Source of the DNA: Patagioenas fasciata
Lineage: Eukaryota; Chordata; Aves; Columbiformes; Columbidae
Length of the DNA: 64,000 bases
Reading direction: 5' to 3'
NCBI RefSeq assembly: GCF_037038585.1
Contig: NC_092560.1
Location: forward strand, 63,678,049-63,742,048
Below the pieces are notes generated by a model. That model was not told the DNA's origin. It did no database searches and saw nothing but the letters and a program-made list of their open reading frames with translations. The position numbers were made by a program, and so were the translations under genes. This document shows positions 1 to 13,126 of the stretch, piece after piece. Each line of letters begins with the position of its first letter. Positions within the stretch are counted from its first letter, which is position 1.

Positions 1-3000
1 GACTTGGCTCAACATTAGCAATTTGTTAGAAAAACTAATTCTAGTCGTATTTTAAATGTAGCCACATATTTTTGTCACACTTTTTGCCAACTGACCTCAT
101 ATAACTATGGACAAATGGAAAATAATCACATCTAGCTTTATAATTTCTTGTTATATTTATTTAAGCTTTTCCTTCCATATTTCCATATAGAAGCGGTTAA
201 ATCCCTCTTACTAGTTAGCTCTGGATTTAATATAGCCTGCTGGTAAAAATTTGTGTTAAATAACCAACATGTTTTGTATAATTTGCTGAAATGTTACAGG
301 ATCATACCCATGCAGCAGAACAGTCTGGGTTTCCTTAGGATGAGGGAGGTTGTACAGCAAAGACAGCCGCTAATGCAAGCTCTCCTGGAGATTTTTTTTT
401 CCTGAAGGAGCACCGTGCAGGTCACTAGACATACCTGACAACCAGTGAAGCATCAACTCCCACAAAAACAACAGGAAGAAAAAAAATCCCTGCTGAAAAA
501 CCAAAAACTAATGGTCTGACCTTTTATCTCATGCATGCAATGGCTCTTCATACTTATTTTGCCCTGGGCGCCAGGGAGTGCCACAGAAGAAGGGTCTAGA
601 GGTCAAAAAATTCCAGAACAGGCATAGAAAGATGTGCCAGGTGTATGAAATGTGATTTAGCCCCAACCTCCACTGCTTTCCTGGGCAGATGGAGGGCAGC
701 CCCGGAGCCCGCCCGCGAGGCCAATTCTCGCGCTGCCATGGGGATATGTTACCCTCCACGCTGGGCAGGAGTGGTACAGCTGATACCATGACAGGTATCG
801 GCATCATTTGGGCAGTAGAAGCTTGCTAAGCTGAGGGTCGGCTGGGCTGTTGGGCAGTTGACCAGGAGCAGTACTCAGAGAAGTGTTTTCACTTGCCCTG
901 CTTGCAGAAAATTTGCCCCAAAGCATTTTCTGCACAGCTTGAAGAGTCTGCAACTAAAGCAAATCACTATGTTCAAAATACAAAAGGGTAAAGTTTGTGA
1001 TTTTTTTTTCATTTTTTAGACCTTACTGAAGACAGGAGTGTGCTTCTCTGGAGTTTTTACTTCACCTGCAATTTATGTCTCAGTCATTTGTGTTAATCAA
1101 CCAAAGTTCTCTACAGACTTTATTTTTGTACAATATTCATTTTATAACTTTTTACAAAATAAAACTCATTTCTATAGTTACCTGGTTGTTGCTTATGCTT
1201 CTTCCCCATTGTACCACTTCCAAATTGCAGTGTTGCCTGATTCCCAATCTGCATGGGGAAATGCTGAAGATTCAGCAAGTCCTCTATGCACTGGAGCTTT
1301 CCTCTCCTGTCTCACCAGCGTCTTTAATGTGGATCAGAGATGTCTGTGCCTTCTTAGCAGAACGTAACATTAATGGACCACTCCAATAAATGCCTCAAAA
1401 AACGCATAGTAAGCAGTGATGTAGTAATCAGCCCAATGGCAGGCTTGAAAGCCTGGTGTTACCCAAGGTGTCCCTTGCCTGTGTGTGGCTGCAGTGGCTT
1501 TGTGGTGGCCACAATTCCTGTGCTCGGAGTAGACTTGCATTTTACTTTGCTAATCGAGGTATTACATCAATTGTACTAAAGTCCATCCACTTTAGCAGTC
1601 CTTTTCTCTTCATCTTTAAATAGGAAAACATGAGGAATTTTTTTTCCATCACCATCATGAAAAAGATGAGGGCAGGTTTTGCAGCTGTGGCCAGCAACAT
1701 TTTCTCAACTGTTTTGTGTTAAGTGCTGCAGCTCCCATCACAGAGCCAATAAATGCATGCAGACTTACAGGTTTTGACACTGGGCTCTGTACTCGTTGAA
1801 ACTGCTATGAAGAGGAAGAGGGACCGTCCGAGTAGTGAGCCAATGAGCAGGAGATCAAACGCTCTTTCTCTTAATGTACAGCATATGGATGCCTTGGTTT
1901 CATTTGCACTGAGCGAGGCCATGCACGCAGCTCTAGCCCAGCCACTGGAATGCAAAGCAAAGCTCACAAGCACACGGTATTGAAGACATTCCTCCTCGCA
2001 TGCCACCGCCTCTGCTCCTTGCAGCAGGAGCCCATCCACCATACACAAAGGCTGCTGATTGCATTCTGGTTGAATATGGCACACATTGAGCGCTTGACAT
2101 GAAAATGGTCTGCAGCTTCACATTCAGCAGGGATTGTGCACTTTCCCAAGAGCTGGAGGGAATGTCTATGTAAAACACAACTGTGAGGTGCTCTGAAGAT
2201 TAATCTCTGATCTTACAGACCAAACCTCCTGACTCCTCTTGTGTGGATGGGGGCGTAAAAGGCCAATACTGAAGTCTTGCTTGGCCTTTGAATCAAAGGC
2301 TTGGAGTGGGGCACATAGTAGCTGACAGGAGCAGGTTTTCTTGCATGGAGCTGTTTCACCCTTCTTCCCCAGTTTTCCTCCTGGTGAGGATAATATTGGA
2401 GAGAGCAGATGTGGTTTTGCTGTGGCAACCCCAGGCTCATCACTGCTGGGCTGATACCTTCAGCCTTATTTTCTGGTTAAAGAAAGGCTTGCAGTATTTC
2501 CCTGACATCTTGCACATGTTAAAACAGCTTGAAATCTTCAGCTGGCAGGTTGTGTACAAGATACCAAAAAATAATTAAACTTTTATTTGTCACTAGACAG
2601 TGCCCATGCTGGGACAGACATTACGTTGCTGCTTGAGAAGCAAGGACAGCACTACCCTGGGTCCCTTCTTGAAGGAGAAGACCTGTCCCAAGTCAGATAA
2701 GTTTTTTACAAGGGAGATGATGGACCAAACCTCATAATTATTTACACTTAGTACTAAAAGCAAGAGAGGCAAGTGCTTCTCAACATCTTGATAAGGATTT
2801 TCTTTATTTTAATTTTGCATTGGGTCTTGTTGCCTCAGTTATCATTGTGCTCTCAGACAAGAAGGGCTGATTAGAGACTCAGAAAAAATTCTGACCACTC
2901 AAGACAAAAACAGGTATTTTGCAGGAGGCCATATTTAGGGGTGCAACTTTGAAGTCTGGCCCTCAGAGAGTTCCCTCCAGCAGAAGGGTTTGCAGCCACG

Positions 3001-6000
3001 TACATCCCACAGGCAGTGTCACCCACAGGAGACACATGAAGACAAAAATTGTAATAACATCAAGTCCGTCTGCAAGCTCTCCGTGTGCTCCATCCCACAG
3101 CTGTCTGGTCATGCTGGTTTCAGTGCAGAGAGAAGGAAGTAGGCAAAACTGTGTTTGATTTTGGGTTGTTTCACCTCTGGCCGCAAAAGGGGAGAAAGGC
3201 CAAAGGCAGCCAGTGCCTTGGTCTGGAACAGCACAGGAGGAGACCAGCAGCAGCCTCGCTCCTTGCAATCTGGATGGCTAACCAAAAATACAGAGGAAAA
3301 TATCAGGATGAAGAAAACAAATGGAGCTGACACATTGTATAAATAGGTCTTCAAATGTCATGCATGGCTGGAACAAAGATGTTTTGTTCCAAAGCAAGAG
3401 ACAGCTTGAAATGGCTCAGTAATACACATTGAGAGGTTTGCTTATTTGGAACAGAGCTCTTCTAATGAAAAGGTTAATTGTGTTGCAATGGAAAAGAAAA
3501 AAAGGCAAAGCAGAGGCCAGGCATGCACTCCTCACCCTAGCAAAATTTCCCATTGGCTTGAAATGAAGATTTTTCTATAGCAAACATCACAGGACTGAAC
3601 TACTAACGTTACAATAAATTATACAGTAGGTATATTCACGGGTCAATAAAAATAGCTACACAAACCATATATTCTATCAGTATTAGTCCCACTGGCCTTC
3701 AGGCAAACTGCAGCAGCAGCCAGCGAGAGGAACACAGTGGCCAGCTCAGCCTGAGGCCAGGAGGTTTCCTTGGGCCAGCATGAAGCGCCAGTGCTTGAGG
3801 TCACCACTGGGACATCTTCGCTTGCCATTGGCTTTTTCGCTTTGAAACTGTAGCATTTTGCTTTGTTTGCGGGCACTTTTGCCCAAAAGGGTCTCTCGCA
3901 GGTATGGAAAACTTTCTGCTTTGCAGCTGAGGAAATTACAACGTGATGGGGTTTTGAAGGCTGCGAAGGGCTGCTGTAATTACCCACAGGGCTAAACTTT
4001 TGTGGGAGACTTTTCTAGCTTTTTGACAGCAGTCTCCATCTGGGGCTGCATGTGCAGGTTTCCTCCTGCTCCCTCAAACCTTTGGTTTCTTGTCTGCCAG
4101 TGCATGGAATGAGGAACGCTTCCTATAAATATCAGCCCCTGGCCCAGGGCAGCACACCTTATCCTCAAGTGGTCCTAGCAGGTCTAAAGCCACCAATATC
4201 CTCACCAGAGCTTCTCCACTGACTGTCACAGAGTTACTCCAGTTTCACAGGAATGTAAAGAAGTATATCAAAGTTCTTCGTTTTCTTGGCAGTATTCACA
4301 CACAAAGACTTGTACAATCCACCTAGTCTTTCTATTTCAAGTTTCTCTAACTTATTTCACATGTCCTGGGATTTCCAGAGCTTCAAGATATTCTACTGTG
4401 TTCTTACCATGTTGCTAATTCCCTCTTCTTCTTCTCCATTGGTGCTCTCCAACAGATTTCCTTTCCTCGACTATCTCATCACTCCCACATTAATCTCTGG
4501 TACCACAGATGCTCTGAACATGTCCAAATATTCCCTTATTTCAGGTTAAAACTATTCCCCTCTGAGATACAAACAGGGGTAAAACAGGCACTTCTTAGCA
4601 TTTGATATTATTTATAATAGCAGTTTTAATCTGGAGATGAGAAATTTCCTTAAAAAGATCCTACAGCTTAGACATCGACTTCGAATAACTCTGAATTTCA
4701 AAAGATATAAAGGCTCATTTCCCACAGGACTAGTCAGGTCCTCTGGGGATTAGAGTGGCCACACAGCCAGGGCAAGGATTAAGATCTCCCAATACTCTAT
4801 CTCTGCCAGTGGCCCTCAGCTGGGAAAGGAAAGAGTAGAATAAAAAGGCAAATTGGGAGTTGTATTTTCCCTGGAAACCCCACCCCAGCTCCAACAATTT
4901 GCAGTTCAGGAACTTTTTGAGCCAGATGCTATATTGGTGTCCAACAGCCCTTGGCAGGTCTGTCTCCCTGGGAAGACACCCAACATCCTCCTCTGAATTT
5001 ATTCTTTTGCGCTCCCCTACTCTCTGGGGCAATTTAATTCTGTGCAGTGCAAGCAAGCGCTTGCTGGCACTAAACCTCCATTACACCAGTTGTCCACTCA
5101 TTCCTGTGTCCTGGTGAGCTGCCAGCCCTCCTACACCTTCATAGTCCACGTGGGTCTGTCCAATTGAGGCGGCCTCACACCTCTCACCATCCATGTCTTC
5201 TCTTCCAATCTGACCATGTTCCTCCTGATGTGAAGATGCTCCCATCAGGAGGCTGGTTGGAAGCAAATTCTGGATTTCCACAGAAGGAAACTGATATTTT
5301 CTGGTCTGTTTTCTATTCTGTTTCCAATAATTCCCTTCAGGTGCTGGATGGTGAACTGATTAGAGACATGACTTCAGAGGCAATATGATGCGTCCTATTG
5401 GGAATCCATTTAACATCAAAATTTTTGCCAAATATCAGGTCCGAACCTGACTAACATTGTATCAATCTATGCAAGATGTCATGTGGCAGCCAAAATAAGA
5501 TTTTGTGTTACTGATGTGAAACCATTGTGTGCAGCCATGGTGGAGACAGAAGGCATTGCCTTGGGGCTGGGTCACTGCGCAGATGCCCACTATCCCAGAG
5601 TTGTCCACGTAAGGAGATCCCAGGTCTCTGAGTGCGACGCATTCATCTGACATGGGAACAGATCTTGTGTCTCGCTGGTTACAGAAAGTTAATTAAAGGG
5701 ATCTTGTCTTCTAGGAGCTACACTGTCTTAAATCAAAAAGGATCATAGACAATGAGTTTCCCCTTCTAGAAAACAGTCATCACTGGAGGAAGGAATAGAG
5801 CAGTAGCCCAAGGACAAGCAATGGTGACCAAGCTCTACTGCAAACAAGGGATTCAGGGAGAATCCAAAACATGGCACAAGACACCCCCACAAGCTGTGAT
5901 GACCAGTGGAAAAGGGTTTCTGTCCAGTCAAGAAGCAAGTGGGTAATTGCAAACATGCATCCAAAAGAAAAAGTTTCTGTGGCTCTCACAGGGACAAGGT

Positions 6001-7688
6001 GCCTATCACAGTGAAGAAATGAAGACAACCTAAAGGCAAGATGTTCTGGAGGAGCTGAAGGAAATCCTGCAGCATTTTTTCTGGTGTTTATCTAGAAGGT
6101 CAAATTCTGCTAACAACATTTTTTTTTCCTATGAAGGGTGTCTGGTTTCATTTCAGCTACAAGTGGGAATCTCATTTAAAAACCCAGAGCAAGTTAGAGA
6201 TAAAAAGGCAGTTTTGCAAGGAGTATGGAAACCTCCCTTTCTGATTTTGACAACTGGTGGAACAAGATTTGGGATAGTTTAAAAAGATTGTCCAAAACTT
6301 CAGAATTTGTTCCGTTAATCTATTAAGAACAGCTTGATAACACCTTAGGCTGGTTTCTTAGTATCAGCAATATGTGACCATTTTAGAACAATGCAAGTAA
6401 GCCTCAAGAGTAGAGTGTGGCTTATATTTGACTGTGAGCCTGTATATTACGTGCTAGCATGGATCAATGGAGTACCTCTGTGTCATGATATCTGTTTGGC
6501 TAGCTGCTCTGGGAAGACAATTTTAAATCCCTTTAAATCTTTGTCTCTTCTTTTAGAATAGATGTAATATTGGCCATATTTAATGTAAACAAATCTGTCA
6601 TAGATTTTTCCTACATGACATCGGTGGCAGGACGTGTTCCCTACATTACATGCTTTTTTGCACAAGGTGAAATAATGCACAGCCTAAAATTATTTCCCAG
6701 TCTCCAGTGTCTGAAGGATAAATGGAAAACAAGAGTGCCCAGAATCAGAGTCCATGGCGATGCTATTCTGCTTAGGACAAGGAAGTTCATTGAAGTTTTA
6801 TGTATTAATTTAATTTACCCATCTCATGATAAACTGTAAATCTCCTCTGTCATCTTTGATACTAACTACAGACTCAGAAGCATACTTTAAAAATATACTG
6901 TGTGACGATTTTTTTGAGCAAATATGGTAAAGGCTCCCTTAAAAACAAAGGTAATCCCCCTGAGCCTGCGTGGTCTCAGTCATGTTTATTCACCTCTTCC
7001 AGTGTAATAACTCAATAAATACTGGTATGGACATTAGCTAGGACAGCCACTAAATGTATAGTTTTATGGCTGAGTCTCTCTCAGGCGCTCATTTAATCAT
7101 GTGTTTTATTGTCAGCTCTTCTCAAACTGTCAAATGTTGTTCCTTACAAGAGACCTGCTTTCTGTAACACACATCCCCCCTAGTCCCACTCATCATTTGG
7201 TACTATTACCTTTCTTTTCTCTAGCCGGTTGGTGACATTTATGGCTGTTTTTCCCAAGAAATAGCATATTTTTAAAACAGGGCCTCTTCTTCACTTTTTA
7301 GTGCTTTGGCTGAATAATTCCCCACATGCTAGAAAAGGCCCAGCTGATGTCTTGATCTTTATACCCTTCCTCATCCAAGGGCCATAAGCAGCGGTAAAAA
7401 CTCACTGTGTCTACTGATTTTGCCTTTCTTCAGGAAGCCCCATGGAAAATCCCTTCCCTGCTCTGCTCAGTACCACAGCACAGGCTGCTGCTCTCTGTGC
7501 CCGGCCCATGCCATCCCCCCAAGCACAGACACAGGTGACTGCGGGCAACCAGGCCCATGCAATGGAGAAATACCAATGTTTGCCCATATTCACATGCAAA
7601 AGAAATCTTCTACCAGAGGCACTGCAATCTGCTGGTATGTAAATGTGTAGTGCAAAGAATTTACCAATGCTGTGGGGTTGTCTCCATA

Positions 7689-7735
7689 GAAGGGGAAGGG
7701 GAGAAAAGGGAGAGGGAGAGGGAGGAGAAAGGAGA
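7689..7735. repeat. GA-rich (GGGA)n-like tract
   Basis: A polypurine run built from AGGGG, GAGAAAAGGG and GAGGGA units, about 47 nt, in the intergenic flank. Confidence 0.75.
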
Positions 7736-10522
7736 TTTTGCTTGGAAGGGACCTACACATCATCAGTTTAAGAGCAGCAAAATCACTTGAAAAAGCCAGT
7801 CCTAATACCATGTTTAGTTGCACAGTTTTAATCTCATCACCCATACGCTTTCTAAGTGCTCCCCAGAAGCCTGATTCTTGCTCTAAGCTGCCTGTGCTGC
7901 TGAGAACGGCCAAAACTGCTCAGCCAATACGACAGATAAGAATCCAGTGAGAAAATAGAAAGGTACTTGGAGCTACGAGGCCAGGCTGTAATATCACTAT
8001 TTCAAACCCATTGAATAAAACCCTCTTTGGAATCTTGCAGAGAGCAATAAATGTGTGTTTCCTGACCTCAGCAGGGGTCTGGCTGAGAGGAGCCCATTTC
8101 AGTTGCCGAAGCCATGCACATCAGCTTTGCAGATTTGCCAGCTCCCTCTGCAAGATGGCCTGCAACATGTGTGCACATGGTATCTGGCAAGAATAATTCA
8201 GAGAAAATGAAAAACGCTTCTCATTCATTGCAAACAAATGGGTACAGTGCAATCACAGGCAAAGTTTCCCGAAGCAGGCAGCTTTCCAGATTAAAAAAGA
8301 AGGGAGTGAAAAGAGAGTGTGTGGCCTAGGAGACCCCTGAAAGGAAACGCATGGCAACAGTTACTTCAAACAGGGAGTAAATATCTAGGAAAAGAGCAAG
8401 TTTCCAAAAGTTTTCCTTTGCTTTCTTCTCTGGAAGAGCAGAGCTCTGCCCATGCCCAGTACGGGTGTTAACACATGCAGTGCCAGGTCTGCAACCATGG
8501 CCACCATCACCACCCTGCTCCCAGTGTGGACACTTGTCTCTCATTGCCAAGTTATTCCCAAAACAATTAGTTCTGATAATTTAAAGTCCTGTGACTCTGC
8601 AGGTCTGGGCACCTTCTGAGAAATAAACAGGCTTTCATGTTATTTCCAGGTTTCTTCTTTGTAGGGGCTTTGTCTGCCAGGGCCTGTGATACCAACATGC
8701 AAGGCCAGTGGAAGGGAAAACCCATGGAGAAACTTTAGAGGGCACCCCCAAAGCTCTTCTAAACAAGGATGTTACAGACAAAAGCACCAGAGCCGTGACA
8801 GCGAGTAAATGCTGACATGGCTCGAAGACACTTAGCCACACAACATTTGAAGAAAGTAACCTGGCTGTCTCTGCATCCATGCCTTTACTTGATGGCCCTC
8901 CGCAGTCTTTTCGGATATAAATTGGCAACTATTCAGAAAAAGGCCTAGCAACTAGATGAAGCCATGCATGGCATATATACCACTGCCAAGTGTGAAAAAG
9001 CTTCAGCCTGTAGCATAGGTGTGGAAATAAAACACCTTAATAAAAATATGATAGAGCATTTGATTTGTATTTGGATTGTATCTGGTGTGAATGCTAAGGC
9101 GTATTACTATGCACGGATAAAATTTAATTCTTACTTCACCTTTGGTCTACATGTATTTTTTTATACACATCATCAGTGTATACAGTCCAGAGTTCATAAA
9201 CTGTCTCAGCCAAGGACCTCGGTGCAAACATAACCAATTTCATAGTCAACAATCAAAATGCTAAAATCAATAGCTCATTTGATCCTTCCAAACCAATTGC
9301 AAACTGATAATCACAGCATTTCTATTATCATTAGTTTAAAAGCTATAAATGCGCTTTCCTGAAGGTTTACAGGGAATAACAGCTGGCGGCAATGTCACCT
9401 GGGAGTCACAACGGGAAACCTGTGGTTGGGAGTTGTTTTGCTTTCCCTTGTAAAAGCTCTGTTGTGTTTACTCCAATAAAGTTTAACGTGGGTATGATTT
9501 CATGACTCCTGAATTCACGCTGTCCCCCCAGCCAAGCCATAGAATAGCTAAAGATCCAATAAAGATGAGTGACATCATTAACCCAATACAGTAGCTATTC
9601 AGATGTACGCTGTGGTCTCCTTACATAATCACCTAATTTTAGCTACTGAGTGAACCACATACAGTACCACAGTGTATTATGAGCTCTGAATATTGGTCTA
9701 ATATCCAGATGCTTTTTTCCAAAGTTACTTTATTTTCCTAGTTTAAAGTTATTTCCTTACGTAAATCTCAAGGTGTTATTTTCCCTTAAGCAAACCTTCT
9801 CTTCAAAACATGTTCAAGGGTTCTGCTGCTCCTGATCACCTTGACACATCATTAGCTGGTCATCACAGTTGTAACGGTGTTCATGGTACTAATATATGGC
9901 ACAGGACCTCAGGATTTTATAATGACTGTCAATGAGAACAGCTCTAAGAGAACTGTAAGGTGATTACAAGCCTTAATTCAAGCACCAGACACACACATGC
10001 TCAAGCAAAAGCACCTGGTTTGCTAAAAGTAGCTGTTTCTTGTAGTTTTACAAAATACCTATGAAAATACTTTTTCAACCAAAAATATTTGTGGGCAAGG
10101 ACTTCTTTTTGCTACGTGCTACAACAGCAGCATCTGCAAGCCCTGTTCCCTGCAATCAATTAACAGCAGACAGATGCATATTTGATGCCACTTATAGGTA
10201 CAAACTCCAGATATAAATTAAATGTGGTAGCTTAGCCATGCTAGTGGTAGTGCTGGAAATCCCTCAGATGGATGTTCTACTTTTGAAAAGGATATACGAA
10301 GGCAGAGCTTTCACTGCAGGAACCCCACACACAATTTGCACCTGGGCACTGTGTGCACCTTCTAGTTCAGTTCCATATTATGCAAACTGCACATAAAGCC
10401 TCCAGAGAACATACCCCATACAAAACCAACCCAACGATACAATTTGATCCAATTTACCTTTCTTCATCTTTTTGTCTGGTATGGTTACAGAACTATGCTC
10501 TAGCAATGAGACTTGTAGCTTT

Positions 10523-10571
10523 AAAAACAAACAAACAGAAAACGAAAAACAAACAAACCAACCACAACACC
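10523..10571. repeat. (CAAA)n/(CCAA)n A/C-rich tract
   Basis: AAAAACAAACAAACAG, then AAAACG and ACAAACAAACCAACCACAAC. A/C-rich low complexity. Confidence 0.75.
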
Positions 10572-12388
10572 TATGGCTATAGTGGTATTCGTCTAAATGA
10601 CATAACACACTAAATCTCAGAAGTTCTAATTGTCAATTTCTCAGAGGTTCCTGTGCCTGTAGAAACTTATTGAAAAGGGTTTGATGTATTTCTTTGCAAT
10701 TGCAGAAAAGAGACAAGACTGTCTACAGTGCTTGTACCGAGGCACTTTATTTTGAAGCATGCAGAAGGGGATTACATGTAAAAGCCAACTCATGTATTAT
10801 GATCCCCAAACCCACAGTTCTGCTAATCGCCCCCATCCTGACACTGGACATTTGACTTTTCTCTCTCCGCACAGTCGCCCTCGCTTCTACCCAGAGCTGT
10901 TCTGCAGCCGGGAGAGCTGGCAGCTGGTCCCCATCCCTTGTGTAATCAACTATCTCACCTCAGAGATATGCTCACATTGTGCTGGCACAGACTCACTTCT
11001 TCCACTTTGCAGTGCTACAATCTGCAGACAGAACTCTGGCCCGGCTTTCTGTCTAGTTAAAACAAAACTAGTGTCTTTGTGACAATTTCTGGAAAAACAA
11101 ACATGCTAAAACCCAAGGCAACATCCTCTGCTGGCTTAAGTAACAGCAGCTCTTTAGCCCTCATTTCCATTAGCAGAGGTGCTGGCTCTTGAACTACAGT
11201 TCACTCTACGCTACTGGCACAATATTTTTGATTGTGGTGTCAGTAGGAGTCAAACAAATCATGTTAACACTGTGAACTGAATGTTTGTGCTGCAGAGGGC
11301 AACTGGCTGTGCACAGCTTCAACCCTCAAGCATCTACTCTATGCCTAATGATACCATGGAAATTAACAGTAAAAACTCTCCATGTGGTAAAAACTGACTA
11401 TAATTCCCTGTAAAAAAATGACATTTAGTCTACAGATTAAAAAGCAAATCAAAGCCCACCCGCACAGGAATGCTGAGTGAACCAAATGGGAATGCTGACC
11501 ATGCCTTGGGACTGGGAAGACGGTCTAGCTGTCCCACGGGGATCCGGTCTGTTTGTCTAGTCACTTATAAACAGTGTAAGCAAAATAGCAAGGTTTGATT
11601 CTGCCCAGGACTGTCGGATTGCAGCCCCTGCATTCATTCTATGTTTGAGATTCCGATCATTTCTCATTAAAAAAAAAAAAACTGGCTCCCACGCAGAGCA
11701 GCATGATTCAGGAATAAACATCATCGGTGCCGAGCTTGGATGTGGGGAGCCATCGCCGCATCCTCACTTCCCCAGGGAAGTGAAATGTTCCTCAGCTGTG
11801 TGCAGAGAATGGGGTGCCAGGAGAGCAAGTTAAGGAGCAGAGTGACAGCAATCACAAAGCAAAATTAAGTAGGGGCATATTTCCCAAGGAGCTATTTCAG
11901 CCTGCACTGCCAGTGTGATATGCCCACAACCTGAGGGATTCAGTTTCTCACGACAACCAAATGACTGCTGTTTGCAACTCAGGTACAAACCCACGGAAGT
12001 TAGATTACCACCACAAGATAAGAGCATTTCCCTGGTTCAAAAAGTTGTCTTACAGACTTCTATGCAGCAGACAGGTGCTGGTAAGGAGCACCAAAGGGAC
12101 ACTGAAATAGCTGAACAATATTTTTAGATCTGCCACTAACCTGACTTTGATTAACCCTCCTTATCTCATATTTCTGTTTCTTCAATCCTGCAGTAATAGT
12201 TGTTTTTTCCATTTTGATTCTTAGAGCTGATTATACCATCTCTGATTATAAGTTTGAGAAGCACCTAACAGAATAAAAGCCAGAACTTGACCAAGGACTT
12301 TTGTAGCACAGCAGAAAGGAAAGTTAGGAAGCAGGAATACCAGGAGTACTCTCTAGAACTTAATGAAGTAATGTCTCCCTCTTGCCAT

Positions 12389-12470
12389 CCCCCCAAAAAA
12401 CAAACAAACAAACAGCCAAACAAACACACACACACACCAAACCAACCAAAACAAAAACCACAGAAAAAAT
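12389..12470. repeat. (CAAA)n-(CA)n-(CCAA)n compound tract
   Basis: C6A6, three CAAA units, a short (CA)n of about seven repeats, then CCAAACCAACC and CAAAAACC units over about 80 nt. Confidence 0.85.
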
Positions 12471-13110
12471 ACATTTAACAACTTCTGTTATGGAACTATT
12501 TAAGCTCTGTTGTATGCCAGAGTAGGGTAGTATGCTGGACAATAAAACAAGTGGTTAAAAAAAAATATTTCCAGAACTAAAGCTTCCTTTTATTTTTTTT
12601 GTTTTGTGTGTGTAAACATGAGTTAAAAGCTAGTAAAAATTAACAAAATAATCCGACAAAGGTACATTTTATAGACCCTCAAGCAAAAAGATTATCACCT
12701 CGTGAACAGGAAAATCTCTCACCACATTTGGCACTGTGACAACTGTCATCTTCATTGAAACCTTCTTCCTCTGTTTTCTTGCACTGCAGGACAATTTTAC
12801 AATGGTTTTGGAAAACATTATAGAATCTTTGAAAGTTGACTCATTAAATTTTTTATGACCATGCACACGAGTGTGCATCATCTTAATCCCTCACCTTGAT
12901 CCTACAACCAGCCTCAGATGCCCATTTGCCAGTCCCACCATTCCTGGAAAGGTTTCCTAAAAAGTGTCAGTGCAATAGGATCTCACAAGCCTGAACTTCA
13001 GAGGTGAGAGCAATTACAAATGAGTGCCTCAGAACCAGTGACAGTCCCACCAAAAAGATAACTTTCAGCACCATGTCAGTCTGTCTAACTCTCTCCTCTT
13101 CATAAATTTC

Positions 13111-13126
13111 TTTTTTTTTTTTTTTT
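13111..13126. repeat. T16 homopolymer
   Basis: An uninterrupted run of 16 T on the plus strand, followed by CCCC. Confidence 0.8.

Noticed and set aside
3643-3987. A 114-codon minus-strand open frame
   Set aside because: No domain or family resemblance. Single open frames of this size are expected by chance in 64 kb.
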